From the NCBI GenBank assembly GCA_963082975.1, contig OY720350.1:40169851-40233850 (forward strand): a DNA stretch of 64,000 nt, read 5' to 3'. Under the pieces are notes generated by a model. That model made no database searches, was not told where the DNA came from, and saw only the letters and a list, made by a program, of their open reading frames with translations. The DNA is from Labia minor (Eukaryota > Arthropoda > Insecta > Dermaptera > Spongiphoridae). A program made the translations under genes and the position numbers. How positions within the stretch are numbered: the first letter of the stretch is position 1; the number at the start of each line of letters is the position of its first letter. Positions 45,827-57,668 of this stretch are shown one piece after another.

Positions 45827-46407
45827 CTGGGATGTCTCCACTCGACTATCTTTGAATTGGATTAAATAACATATATTATATTTAAATTAAATTTAATTAA
45901 TTATAAATTAAAATTAATAAATAATTAAAAGAGCGCATGTTTGGCTCTTTGTTGATGGCACCACGTCACATGTTGGCACGTGAGATTTGCAGTGTTAAAA
46001 AATTAATTCAGCAATTCAATCAAGCTGAAATTCTATATATAGCAGTTTTATACAATTTTTAATCATGTGAAAAACTATAAAAAATATATCTTTATTTTTA
46101 CGGTCACTTTAGAGGAAAAAAATCAAAACGTGGTAGGTAATGACCCTCTTCCGTTTGAGCTAAATTACTCAAAAGTTGATAGAAAACTACGAATTTTGAA
46201 TAATGCCCATATACCAAATTTCATTATTCTAGCTCAAACCGTTTTTGCGTAATCTTCACTCTCTCTACACACACACTCAGAGACATTTTTCTGAACCTTA
46301 TTGTTAGTGAAAATTACTCAGGGACCTTCAAAACGTGTAAAAACATCAAAATTTCAACATCGAAAATTTTCGTCATCGCAATACGATCTCAGGCGAGATA
46401 GTAAAAA
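45827..46407 (-). mobile_element. HINE-like element family C, copy 6
   Basis: Starts CTGGGATGTCTCCACTCG, with the hairpin now imperfect, and ends GGCGAGATAGTAAAAA. The microsatellite is reduced to ACACACACTCAGAGAC. A 61-codon frame across the core is spurious. Confidence 0.8.
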
Positions 46408-47413
46408 TTTGAATTTTTCTTGAACAAAGTTATTATCTAATATTATATTAGAATTTTAAAATAGATAATGTTTCTTAGTTAATTATTGGAGTAAAATTGT
46501 TAATGTTTTTAAAAGTTTAAATTCTTATTTTGGACAAAGACTATAAAAATGTATAGTGACGGAAAAAAGCAAACGCCGCCGATGTTGTCGGCCAATCAAC
46601 CGGTTGAGAAGGCACATTGTCATTGCCCGATAACACCGCCACTCTCTGGTTACTGGCCTCGTTTACTTTTTCTACCTCGAAACAATTATTGTTTCTGCCA
46701 ATTTTCAAATAACATGAAATCGAAAATTTTTCTAAATTTTCTTTTAAAAATAGATTAAATAATAATTAATTTTGAAAGAATCAAACGTTTGATCTCAATT
46801 TCCTCAAATTAAATAAAAAGTTGATTATTTTTTTTTTATAAAAAATAGCAACAGGTATTAATGAACTTTCAAATTCTCATAAAACAATTTTTTTCATCTT
46901 TGGCAATTTTAAAATATGTCGTTAGTTTTTTTTTATAAATTAAACTAAAAGTATCAAATTCTTTCATCAGTTATGATTAATGTAATCAATGGATGAAAAT
47001 TTGAATAGATTAAAAGTATGAAAGTATGAATAGGAAATGAAGTGCTATTCAATGGTGAATTATTTTTCGTTACGCTCCATGTTGAATTCCATTTGTGAAG
47101 TTGGAAGTAAAAGGCGATCTAAATTTATACTCAGTCACTCTTTAGTTGTCATTAATTTCCAAGTTACCGGACTTTGTTAGCAAAGTGACTGTACAGCTAA
47201 CTTCATTATCGACGCCGCGAGTTGCCTTTGACGCTGGGCAAATGGAACAAAGTCGTTCAGAACTACTAAGATAGATAGAGAATGGAGAAAGAGAGAGAGA
47301 GTTATCAGATATGGAAGCATTCAATGAAGATAAAAATTTATAGGGTTTTTTTTTATAATTAATTAATTCTAAAAATCAATATTTATATGCTCAAATTGAA
47401 TAATAAAACATCT
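46408..47413. promoter_or_regulatory. AT-rich with mixed islands at 46.55-46.70 and 47.03-47.33 kb
   Basis: GACGGAAAAAAGCAAACGCC with ATGTTGTCGGCCAATCAACC, and later TTACCGGACTTTGTTAGCAA with TTATCGACGCCGCGAGTTGC, are non-repeat, less AT-rich blocks. Frames of 60-69 codons exist but show no domain. Candidate regulatory DNA or decayed exons. Confidence 0.3.
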
Positions 47414-47814
47414 GGGAATGCGCAAGATTGCATTGCCAAAACGAACTTAAGTTCGGATTAATTTAAGTTATAAATAAGTCAAGATTAAATATAAATATTA
47501 TTGAATAAAATTTTGTGTTCTTCGTATGCATTTACCTCCATATTGGTCGGGGTTTGTATTACGGGTCTTATATATTCCTTCAAACTTGAAGAATCGGGGT
47601 TTTAATTTTATTCGCTGTCATAGCAACGGCCAAAAATTTCAACTTTGGACGCCATTTTGACCATGTTCCCGAGGGGATATCAAAAAATGAAAGGCACTTT
47701 ACATTACTACTTTTCGATGCTCTTTCCGAATCTGAAGTCAGAATTTCAAAATTTTGAGTTTGATGTCGGACAGAACGACAGACTGAACGATTTTATAAAC
47801 TCACTTAAGTTCGT
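47414..47814 (-). mobile_element. HINE-like element family H
   Basis: Left end has the hairpin GGGAATGC-loop-GCATTGCC (47414-47437; 7 of 8 pairs), then ACGAACTTAAGT (47441-47452). The right end has the exact inverse ACTTAAGTTCGT (47803-47814). A GACAGAACGACAGACTGAAC tract near 47769-47788 takes the GTCY microsatellite position. Sequence between the ends is unlike families A and C. The 63-codon frame inside is not recognisable. Confidence 0.55.
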
Positions 47815-47978
47815 TGATATAACAATATTTAAATAAAACCATCCAGTAGTTATGTAAATATGTATATTTACTAAAAATATATATATTTTTAGGAAATGTT
47901 GAAAATTATAATAAAAAAGATTTTTTTTTAATAGAAATAGAAATGGAATAGAGATATGAACAAATTTAAAAATAAATT

Positions 47979-48506
47979 AGCTGGAGTGTCTCCACTCGAC
48001 TATCTCGCAATTTGAATTGGATTAAATAACATAATATATTATATTTAAATTTAATTTAATTAATTATAAATTATAAATAATAAATAATAAATATTAAACC
48101 AGCGCATGTTTGGCTTTTTGTTGATGGCACCACGTCACGTGTTGGCGCGTGAGATTTGCAGTGTTAAAAAATTAATTCTGGTACTTTCAGCGATTCAATC
48201 AAGCTGAAATTCTATATATAGCAGTTTTATACAATTATTAATCATGTGAAAAATTATCAAACATATATCTTTATTTTTACGGTCACTTTAGAAGAAAAAA
48301 AATCAAAACGTTGTAGGTAATGACCCTCTTCCGGTTGAGCTACATTTCTCAAAAGTTGATAGGAAAATTATGAATTTTGAATAATGCCCCTGTAACAAAT
48401 TTCATCGTTCTAGCTCAAACCGTTTTTGCGTAATCTTGCCTACATACATACACACACACACACATACACACATACACACACACATACTGGCGAGATAGTA
48501 AAAAAA
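47979..48506 (-). mobile_element. HINE-like element family C, copy 7
   Basis: Complete left end, GCTGGAGTGTCTCCACTCG then ACTATCTCGC. The right end jumps from the CA microsatellite straight to ACTGGCGAGATAGTAAAAA, so the 5' subterminal block between them is deleted. Confidence 0.8.
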
Positions 48507-49889
48507 TAATGGTTTATTTAAATATTTAGAATATGGCGCATCTAGACATTCAAACTATTTTTTAATTAAATATAATTCAACATTCTATTGATTAACATAC
48601 TAGTGATATACAAATTGAACTGAAAATTATTTTCGACTCAAAATTTTAAATTTGATATTTTAAAGGAAATAAACATTTGAAGAATCTTGGATATTAAAAT
48701 TGTATTTAAAAATGTATTTTATGGCATTTATAAATTATCTTTTTACAATTTTTGCAATTTTTTTAAATATCTATAATAATAATAATCTAAATCCTACACT
48801 TATCAAGTTTTCGAGAATTTTCACATTTTGAGTGATCCATTAGCCATATAAAAATGCCTAAAAGATAAGAAAATAAGCACAATATATTGTTATAATTCCC
48901 AAAATAATTTAAAATTTTTAATAAATAAATATAATATTTCTAAATATTTTTCAAATTTTCAACCAAATGCAATTGACCTGTGTAGTTTACTTAGTAGTTA
49001 TTTGATGTTGTTTTTTTAATTTCAATTTAAATACACATATATGTATGTATATATAATTATGAAAAAATAAATTTTCTGTTTGAAAGTTTTTAACCCACTA
49101 AAGCACGAAATAATATTCAGTCTACAATATATTATTTTATATAAATAACTCTAGATTAGGTAAAAAAAAAAAATTTGCATTTTTATTATTAATGATAATA
49201 ATCACTATATTTTCTTTTCGATTTTATATCACAAATAAATTTCAAAATATATTTTTAGATGTGACAATTGTATAATAAAGAAATGTTATTATTTAAATTA
49301 TCTATCAATATTTCAACCAATATTTAATCAAATTTTCATTATAAAATGTTTAATATAATATAATAATATAAATTAATATATATATTGAAAAAAATGTATA
49401 TTTGGCATGATAATTATTTAGCAAATACCAATAAAAAAAATATTGTAACTTGATAAATATGAAATAATTAATTATTATAATAAAGAGAAATATTTAATGA
49501 ATAATTTATAATGAACTTGATAATTAAAATTTAATTTTAATAATCCATAAATTAATTGTAAATTGATATTAAAATTTTAAATAAGTTTTTTTTTTGTAAT
49601 AGAAATCATGAAAGGATTGTAATTTTTTCTACTAACCAAACTCTGGAAAAAAATATAAATAATTTTTTTTTAAGAATAAATATATTGAAAAAAATAAGAG
49701 AATAATCTTCACAACTTTACATATATAAATGTTTACCATAAAATTCAGTTTATATAATGAGAATAAATAAAAGTTTATATTATTCAATTTCAGTTGATAG
49801 TATTTTTCTTATTTGTCAAAACGCATAAAGAGATTTTATCAGATTTCAAAGAAAACAAATAATATTTTTACTCTATTATTTTATATACT

Positions 49890-49937
<48 letters not shown>

Positions 49938-50463
49938 AGTGGGTGAAAGAGTGAGAGTAGAGATTTACAGTTTACTAGAGTAAAACAGGTGAACTATTTT
50001 ATATTTTACGACGAGATGTCTAATATATATTTCAATTTCTCCTTTTAGTTAATATTTATTTTATTTTTGTTTTAAAAACTTTTCAATGTGTTAGAAATAA
50101 TGAAGAGCTTACAGATTTTCTAAGTTTTAGGTAAAAAATTTTATTATTCTAATAAATATACATTAGAATAATATGTTATTTATGATTTTATTTTTAAATT
50201 TTTTTAGATACATATGTGATAGAAGAGTTTTTTAAAATTACTTAACAATTATTTAATCAGAAAGAGAGTTAGTTATGCCAATTCAAAAATCAACAAAAAT
50301 AAGAAAATACTATAATCGGGTTTGATAATATGGCGGTTAAGAATAATCATTATAGTGGGGATTATGAATAATCATTATAGTTAAAATATTTATAATAATA
50401 TATTTCCAAGAACATATTTAAAATTTAATTAAATTTAAAAAATTAAATTAAATATAAAGAATG
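48507..50463. other. AT-rich, no gene seen
   Basis: The most extreme A/T stretch, with (TA)n at 49891-49935. No repeat family or frame. Confidence 0.65.
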
Positions 50464-51062
50464 AATTGTGGCCAGGTCCGAACCGAGCGACGGTTTGAAG
50501 TAAATTAATTTCCAGCTACAGAAACAATTTCTAATAATTTTAATATATCTATTAATGTAATAAAAAATAGATATGGATAGAACATAAATATTTTTAATTT
50601 TATTTTATTTATAATATATATATATATATATATAAGACCAGGGTGTGACGTCATGAAGGGCTGGATGTCGTCATATAATTTTAAATTAAGAAAAAACTAA
50701 TAAAGATGATTTTTCTCGAGGAGAAAACCAATACAAAGTGCATGATTCGAGGGAATATGTAAAAAAATCTCCTCATGTGAAATTTGGTGTGAAAATAACC
50801 CTTCCCTTCCTATCGTTTCCGGATTTGCACCAAAAGTTGAACAATTCATCATACTGATGCATTAAGTAAATATACCAAATTTCATCAAAATCCGTTGAGC
50901 CGTTCAAGCTGTACACATCTATACGGACGGACGGACAGACATCATGCTAAAAATACTTTTTTCTTTTAAGAAAATGCATGATTCGTGGAGATATGTAAAA
51001 ATCTCCACATGTGAAATTTGGTGTGAAAACAATACCTCCCTTATTATCGTCGGTCGGTAAAA
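50464..51062 (-). mobile_element. HINE-like element family A, copy 4
   Basis: Left end TGTGGCCAGGTCCGAACCGA (hairpin arm partly lost), right end CGTCGGTCGGTAAAAA. One TGACGTCA at about 50646; its partner is mutated (TGTCGTCA). A small deletion has removed the ETS-like site. The GGAC tract is short. Adjacent on the left is a TA-rich stretch. Confidence 0.78.
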
Positions 51063-51425
51063 ATATCCTTATTGTTAGTATGGTTATAAAATAAAATAAA
51101 ATAAGTGTTATATTTATAATGAACACCTGATAGTTTAGAAAATCTTATTAAAAAAGTAATTATGTATGCTTGGTTTTATTGAGACTTGATTCTTGAAATG
51201 AAATTAAATAAACCAGTACATTCCTTCTTCTTCCCTTTCCTTGTTAACCAAACTCTTGAGGTTTTCACTTAAGAGAACAGATAATCCATAAAATCCAAGG
51301 AAGCAAAAAGAGATACTCGCGGGAAATTAAAATATCTTTTATTAATGGGTTACTAAATACTAAAGCATATGTTTAAAGATTTTCGTAAAAATATGCACAC
51401 CTATCCTTAAAATTTATTTATACAT
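51063..51425. other. AT-rich spacer
   Basis: Nothing recognisable between the family A copy and the Tc1/mariner element. Confidence 0.6.
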
Positions 51426-52297
51426 AAAGGGTGTTTCATTTAGAGGTATAGAACTCCAAATTGCAATAAAACAACGATGGATTATTCGATTGACATGAAT
51501 TTTATTTATACGAAAGGTAATCTTGTGGCATTACATTTTATATATGATTTCTGGCATAGGACCGCCACGGCTCTGGCTCGGATGTACTCCAATCTGGGCG
51601 TCCAATTTTCGATAACTTTTTCCAACATTTGTGGCCGTATATCGGCAATAACACGGCGAATGTTCAATCTTATCCGCATAGACCAATGACTTTACATAGC
51701 CCCACAGAAAGTAGTCTAGCGGTGTTAAATCACAAGATCTTGGAGGCCAATTCACAGGTCCAAAACGTGAAATTAGGCGGTCACCAAACGTGTCTTTCAA
51801 TAAATCGATTGTGGCACGAGCTGTGTGACATGTTGCGCCGTCTTGTTGAAACCACAGCTCCTGGACATTATGGTTGTTCAATTCAGGAATAAAAAAGTTA
51901 GTAATCATGGCTCTCTACTCATTCGGGTCTTCCTCAATGCTACGCTCTACAGTAGCAATAGCTTCTTCTGTACGCACCGTACGGCATCTCTGGGGATGCG
52001 AGTTATCAATAAGAGTAAACGTGGTGCCAAAACGTTTCATGGTTAATCGAATTAGCTGCTCTGATAGGCGATTTTGTCGACAATAAAATGGACGTAGTGC
52101 ACGATACGTATTCCGCACAGAACCATTATTTTCGAAATAAAATTGCACTATTTGCAAGCGTTGTTCAGGCGTGAGTCTATTCATGATGAATTGCCAAACC
52201 AAACTGAGAATAAATCACTTGACAGTTGTTAAATCGGTCGTCAACTTGAACAGTAATGCCAACTTAAAGTTCTATACCTCTAAAAAAACACCCTTTA
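51426..52297 (-). mobile_element. Tc1/mariner-superfamily deletion derivative (51.4 kb)
   Basis: Terminal inverted repeats AAAGGGTGTTTCATTTAGAG and its partner ending CTAAAAAAACACCCTTT are about 30 bp with few mismatches, next to TA-containing flanks. The transposase on the minus strand is missing its middle. Confidence 0.78.
51531..52184 (-). pseudogene. IS630/Tc1/mariner-type transposase, two fragments
   Basis: N-terminal part (minus, from about 52184): MNRLTPEQRLQIVQFYFENN, GSVRNTYRALRPFYCRQNRL, a helix-turn-helix protein common in insect genomes, ending EEDPNE. The C-terminal part follows in another frame: FFIPELNNHNVQELWFQQDG, ATCHTARATIDLLKDTFGDR, SCDLTPLDYFLWGYVKSLVY. The Asp in QQDG and the one in PLDYFLW are the second and third catalytic positions. 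The first is deleted and the tail before SRGGPMPEIIYKM is shortened and shifted. Confidence 0.8.
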
Positions 52298-52808
52298 GAA
52301 TAGATTATCAAAAAAACGAATAAAAAATAAATCTAAAATACAAATATTTTTTTTTTTAAATTTTATGAAAGAATTTTGGACATGACACTGATTATTGATA
52401 AAAATAACATGAAGTAGTGATAATAGAGTTAAAATTATTTTAAAAATATATTAAATAATTCAATAAATGTTGAATGATCAAATTAATAGGGGATGAAATG
52501 GGAAAAACAGCTATGTTAAAGATATTAAATAAAAAACTATAAATTAGTAATAAAAAGAAAGGAATTATATATGATAGATAATAAACATAACCGAGTATTT
52601 TTTAATCTTTTTGATGGATTTTATAAAATTTCATCACTTTTACTCTTTTCTATACATCCTTCATTTTTGCTCAGATTTGTATGATTACTAGAACTAATCT
52701 ATAAGTTCAATACCCGCCCATCATTTTCCTACAAAATTCTTTAACATTTCCAACATTTCAAAAAAGGTAAAAAAAAACATTTTTTATTGTATGTATTGGC
52801 ATGATATA
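52298..52808. other. AT-rich spacer
   Basis: Nothing recognisable between the two mariner-type elements. Confidence 0.6.
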
Positions 52809-52810
52809 TA

Positions 52811-53510
52811 CGAGGTAGGGTCAAAAAGTTCGCGGAATTGGTTATTAAAAATTTATTAAAAATATTTATAACATTCTTACATTATTTCCCTTCAAAATAC
52901 TCTCCTCCTGCATCTACACATTTATTCCACCGTTCATATAATTGTTGAAAACACTCTTGAAAGCCGTTTTTTGAAAGTCGCTCCGTCGCATTTTCAATCA
53001 CCTCTGACGAATCAGCAAAACGATGTCCCTTCAATGCCATTTTTAACCTTGAAGGCAATATTATTGATGGTTGTTCGTCTGTCCGCACCCACAATTTGTC
53101 GAACGCGCTCAACATTGTCGTCTGTAGTGGAAGTGGAAGGCCGCCCAGTCCGAACGTCATCATCAATTGTTGTGCGACCGTCGCGAAAACGCTTATGCCA
53201 CTCGTAAACTGCTGTTTTCTTCATCGCAGAATTTCCGTATGCTTTTTTTAGCATCTCAAGAGTCTCCGAGGGTGATTTCTCCAGCAACACACAGAATTTA
53301 ATATTGCCACGCTGCTCTAATGACGACGAAAGAAAGAAACTACGATCTACAATATTAAACACCGAACGCACGGAACCAACTACAACTGCCTGCTAACCTC
53401 AAAAGCACATTCACTACCAGTTATGCCAACCTCACAAACAAAAATTTCCCTTTCAGCTAAGAAATATTGACTATAAGCGACCATTCCGCGAACTTTTTGA
53501 CCCTACCTCG
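52811..53510 (-). mobile_element. mariner deletion derivative with intact ends (52.8 kb)
   Basis: Near-perfect inverted repeats CGAGGTAGGGTCAAAAAGTT and AACTTTTTGACCCTACCTCG with TA on both sides (52809-52810, 53511-53512). At 700 bp it is about half normal length. Because both ends are intact it could in principle be moved by a transposase supplied elsewhere. Confidence 0.85.
52882..53371 (-). pseudogene. mariner transposase, N-terminal domain plus C-terminal stub
   Basis: The minus-strand frame from 53371 reads EQRGNIKFCVLLEKSPSETL, EMLKKAYGNSAMKKTAVYEW, HKRFRDGRTTIDDDVRTGRP and VERVRQIVGADRRTTINNIA, the bipartite DNA-binding region. Then the sequence jumps, with a frame change, to ALKGHRFADSSEVIENATER and ECFQQLYERWNKCVDAGGEY at the C-terminus. 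All three catalytic Asp segments are gone. Confidence 0.82.
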
Positions 53511-53512
53511 TA

Positions 53513-54613
53513 TAATTCATTATAATGTTTTTTTTAAATATAAAATACGTACAATTTTGGGAGAGGTGACAATATATATGTACATTTAAGTATTAATTAA
53601 TCACATATATATTTCAAATATTTCCAAATTAATTAAAATCTAAAAATTGTTTGGTATGGGAAATAACAGAGATAAATAATTTTTTTTTAATTATATTTCA
53701 CCTTGCACAGTAATAATCTTTCAGAAAAAATAAAATTAACCTATCAAAAATATTATATATTTATTATTAATAACAATAAATATAATATTAATTGTTTGAA
53801 AGTCGTGGTAAAATATAATTGTCTACCCCTTATCTTAGATTGAGCGCTAACCCGTTAATATTTTAAAAATTTATTTATCTTTTAAACAATTGATTTAACT
53901 TGAACAAATAAATCCTAAGATAATAAATAATTGAAGTAGACAATTTGGAACTAGAAATGAGTAGGGTGACCTAACGAATTTTCCTAGAAGAGAAATAAAA
54001 TCACTCCGAATTGTTTAATATTCGTTTGTGAATAACACAAATGCGAGAAGTTAAAAATTTATGAATCTAATATATTTTTCAATCAAAAAGCAAAAAAAAA
54101 AAATTACAAAAAAAAAAAAACAAAAAAACAGTATCTACGAGTTTAATGAAACCATTTCCGATTTAATTTTCAAACATATGTTTAAAAGATAAATTCTCTT
54201 TCTAATAATATTTTATATTCCTATTTCGATTGACAGTAACAATTAAAATATTTTTAGAGTTGTAAGGGCATCAATGTATTATTTATGTTAATCACATATT
54301 CCATTTATACTTTTTCCGATTTTATGCTTTTATTTTTTTAATTTTATAACATTAATTTATTTATTATTATATTATTATTAATATTAAATATTGCAGGATC
54401 AATAAAATTTATTTTATATTGTAAAATTGGAGATATTTTGATTCCATTAAGATCAATTGAACAAATGAATTCAGTTTAAGAAATTAAATTAATTTAATTA
54501 ATTTCTGTGGTAATATTAAGAAAATATCAAAAAATACTCTTTGTACAAAAATAGCGTAACAAAGGAATATGTACAAAACAAAATAGATCAAATTGAGTAG
54601 GCAATGCATTATA
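53513..54613. other. AT-rich, no feature
   Basis: A/T runs with a slightly mixed patch at 53.80-54.03 kb; no frame. Confidence 0.6.
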
Positions 54614-54935
54614 GTCCGGGAGATGAGAGTTGGTGCATGAGGGGTGGCGGCTACTCCCTCCGACTAGAGTGATTTCCCCTCCACCACAGTCTTCTACTCT
54701 TTCAAACGTTCCGGGTGATAAAAAAGTAATTTTGATAAAGATTTTTATTTTATTTATTTATTTATTTTTTTTTTTGGAATTAGACATCTCATTAGTTGAG
54801 ATTCAGCCACTTCTTACAATATTTATCGAGGTTAGGTTAGGTTAGGTTAGGTTTTGTGGGAATGGTGGGGGCAAGCGTGAGAACTGCTTGGCCGAGGGTG
54901 GAGTCGGCTCGTGCACCATATCTCATCTCCCGGAC
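54614..54935. mobile_element. TA-flanked MITE carrying TTAGG repeats (family F)
   Basis: Inverted ends GTCCGGGAGATGAGA...TGGTGCA (about 24 bp) with TA on both sides. The interior includes a poly-T tract and (GTTAG)n of more than four units at 54831-54853, the arthropod telomere unit TTAGG. 322 bp, no coding capacity. Confidence 0.7.
54830..54854 (+). repeat. interstitial TTAGG repeat
   Basis: GGTTAGGTTAGGTTAGGTTA and following GGTT give four to five tandem TTAGG units, the common arthropod telomeric repeat. It sits inside a MITE, so it is best read as part of the transposon rather than an old chromosome end. Confidence 0.7.
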
Positions 54936-54939
54936 TATA

Positions 54940-56034
54940 GTAGGATAGATGAAATCATACTTTTGTGTTCATAAATTCTTATATTATAAAGTTTATTTGT
55001 TGTTAAGATTAATTTGATCATTTTTTTTTTGTTCAAATGATAAATAAATATATTAATCTTTATTTCGTCTGACAAAAGAATGAATTAAATGGAAATAAAA
55101 AATACATTATTTCTTCATTAAAACAGTCTATGATTATTGTAAAAATTTATAAAATAATTTTCTCTTGGAAAAAAAAAAAGTTTCTTAAAAACTTTTGTGT
55201 TTTATGAGATTCCCATGGCTCCTAACTCTCGTTGTTGTTTGTTTGTTTGTATTTTTTTTTTTTTAAAAAGAAATATTTAACATAAAACAAAAGGAAGGGA
55301 GAGAAAAACGCCTTTAATTAATAATGAACCAGAGAAAGGGAGGGGCACTTTACTTGACTAGAATTAACATAACTTAGTCTGATTAATTATTAACCTCGAA
55401 AAGGGGAGGTTGGAAAATGCCAAAATATCCCCACGAATATAATTCCAAAACTTGAATTTGTTCAAGGGACGAAGGGTGGTGGAATGAGATTCACAAAAAC
55501 AAACAAGTGAGAAAGAGAGAAGGGAGGTCGAGCTGAAAGTGAGGATGTGTCTCTTGAGAGGCTTGGTAGGTTTTTTTCAGGGTTCAATCAGACCCTTGGG
55601 CACAAAAGTCCGGCCATGCGTGAGTTCACCGTTCAATAAACCGTCTCATCTTAGAATGAAATCGCTACCCCAACTACCCTTTTATTTAAAATAGGCCTAA
55701 TCATTGAAGGGAGTTTTCTATATAAACAAGGAACTCAGTAAATATTTCCCCCTCACTAAATATTAATAGAAAAATCATTGGAGAACTAAAAAGATATTAT
55801 TGAATTAATTTGATTAATTCTTTATTAATTTTTATAATTGTGTAACAGAACATATTTTTTAAGGTTTAAGCAGACAAAATTCAGTTAAATTATTTATATT
55901 CTATTAAATATTATTATATAATCAATTTTAATAAAATAAATTAATATTTATATTAATGAAAACAATATAAGATTGTCCATTGAGTGTTTTTAACTATTTG
56001 ACTTTTTTGATTAATTTTTAATTTTCTATATAAT
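54940..56034. promoter_or_regulatory. complex island at 55.27-55.72 kb in AT-rich DNA
   Basis: A block of about 450 bp is purine-rich and mixed (CGCCTTTAATTAATAATGAA, GGGAGGTCGAGCTGAAAGTG, AAGTCCGGCCATGCGTGAGT, GGCCTAATCATTGAAGG), with homeodomain-like TTAATTA motifs. It has no frame and no second copy. One of the better regulatory candidates. Confidence 0.35.
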
Positions 56035-56607
56035 AATGGGTGGTCGAAAAAGTCTTTTCGTATTTTGTCCATAGATGTCGTTGGAATCGTATATCTCCAG
56101 TGCTACCAATCACATTGTGTCATACCATATAGTGTTGGAAAGGTGAAATTTCAAGCTTCATTTATCCTTAAAGAAAATTAAATTTGGTGAAGCTGAACAA
56201 AAGTTACAGCTTTTCAAAAATGAGTGAAAAGAATGAAGAAATTCGCTATATTTTGAAATTTTTGTATAAAAAAGGGAAGAATGCCACGCAAGCCGACAAT
56301 GAAATTTGTGAAGTTCACGGAGACGATGCTATATCAGTTCGTGTAGCACAACAATCGTTTGCTCGCTTTCGTTCTGGAAATTTCGATGTGAAAGATGACC
56401 TCGTTCTGGTCGACCTATCGTTGAAAAAGTTGATGAAATTATGGAAAAGATTGACAAGGACCATCACATAAGCAGCCATGACATTGCCAAGGAACTAAAC
56501 ATTCATCATCAAACGGTTTTGAACCATTTTAAAAAGGCTGGCTACAATAAGAAGCTTGATGTGTGGATACCACATGATTAGAAATACGAAAAGACTTCGA
56601 CTTCCCT
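56035..56607 (+). mobile_element. mariner deletion derivative (56.0 kb)
   Basis: Left end ATGGGTGGTCGAAAAAGTCT and right end AAATACGAAAAGACTTCGAC are partly matching inverted repeats with TA flanks. Only the N-terminal third of the transposase remains between them, so the deletion runs from the DNA-binding domain nearly to the 3' terminal repeat. Confidence 0.75.
56220..56580 (+). pseudogene. mariner transposase DNA-binding domain with 1-bp deletion
   Basis: MSEKNEEIRYILKFLYKKGK and ICEVHGDDAISVRVAQQSFA, RFRSGNFDVKDD form the first helix-turn-helix. One base is missing near 56399, so PRSGRPIVEKVDEIMEKI continues in the next frame, followed by HDIAKELNIHHQTVLNHFKK (second helix-turn-helix) and DVWIPHD-stop. 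This is the Mos1/mellifera-type N-terminus. No catalytic residues remain. Confidence 0.8.
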
Positions 56608-56609
56608 AT

Positions 56610-56987
56610 ATATAGGGTAAAGCATACAGTCGTTGGCCCCCTAGCAGTTTTAAATGCATATCTGGACAAATTGCGGAACAATCTGTGTCAAATTAGGTTT
56701 GCAGAACATAGATACCATGAGCATTTTGATGAATAAAAAAAATCATTTTCTCATGACATTTTCAATAAGCACGCACAATCCTAAAAAATACAGTTATTGG
56801 CCCCCTGTTATAGTTATTGGCCTATGTATTCTATAGTGATTAAACAACCATACAACAAACGATTACATAACCATAGTTAATAAAGCAATTTTTAAAATAA
56901 AAATCTCTTATTATTTGTGTTTTATTAATAGGGGGCCAATGACTGCCTCGGGGCGAACGACTGTATACTTTTCCCTAAACACAATTT
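56610..56987. mobile_element. MITE abutting the 56.0-kb mariner
   Basis: Inverted ends TAGGGTAAAGCATACAGTCG and CGACTGTATACTTTTCCCTA (about 27 bp, few mismatches) with further GTTGGCCCCC motifs inside. The TA-CAGTCG start would suit a Tc1/pogo-type element. The left end joins the mariner through the palindrome CCCTATATATAGGG. A 60-codon frame inside is not recognisable. Confidence 0.65.
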
Positions 56988-57068
56988 AGTTAAAATTTTC
57001 CAATCAATCGTAATCAGAATAAAAAAAAACTATGTAATTCAATGTTAAATTCAATAATGCTTATAAAT

Positions 57069-57668
57069 AAGTTGACCTGTGGCCAGGTCCGAACCGACCG
57101 ACGGTTTGAAGTAAATTAATTTCCAGCTACAGAAACAATTTCAAATAATTTTAATATATCTATTAATGTAATAAAAAACAGATATGGATAGAACATAAAT
57201 ATTTTTAATTTTATTTTATTTATAACATATAAGTAAGACCAGGCTGAATGGCTAGATGACGTCATATAATTTTAAATTAAGAAAAAACTAATAAAGATGA
57301 TTTTTCTCGAGGATAAAACCAATACAAAGTGCACGATTCGTGATGATATGTAAAAAATCTCCTCATGTGAAATTTGGTGTGAAAATAACAATTCCATTCC
57401 TATTGTCGATGGCATTTTCCGGATTTGCACCAAAAGTTGATTAATTCATCATACTGATGTAATTATTAAGAAAATAAACCAAATTTCATTAAAATCCGTT
57501 GAGCCGTTCAAGCTGTACACATCTATACGGACGGACGGACGGACAGACATCGTGCTAAAAATACTTTTTTCTGTTAAGAAAATGCATGATTCGTGGAGAT
57601 ATGTAAAAATCTCCATATGTGAAATTTGGTGCGAAAATAATACCTCCCTTACTATCGCCGGTTGGTAA
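57069..57668 (-). mobile_element. HINE-like element family A, copy 5
   Basis: Left end has the complete hairpin GACCTGTGGCCAGGTC and ACCGACCGACGG. The right end is ATCGCCGGTTGGTAAAAA, a slightly diverged subTIR. One of the two TGACGTCA sites is deleted with the spacer; the other is at about 57257. The GGAC tract lies around 57529-57548. The ETS-like site is lost. An 86-95-codon frame across the tract is spurious. Confidence 0.78.
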
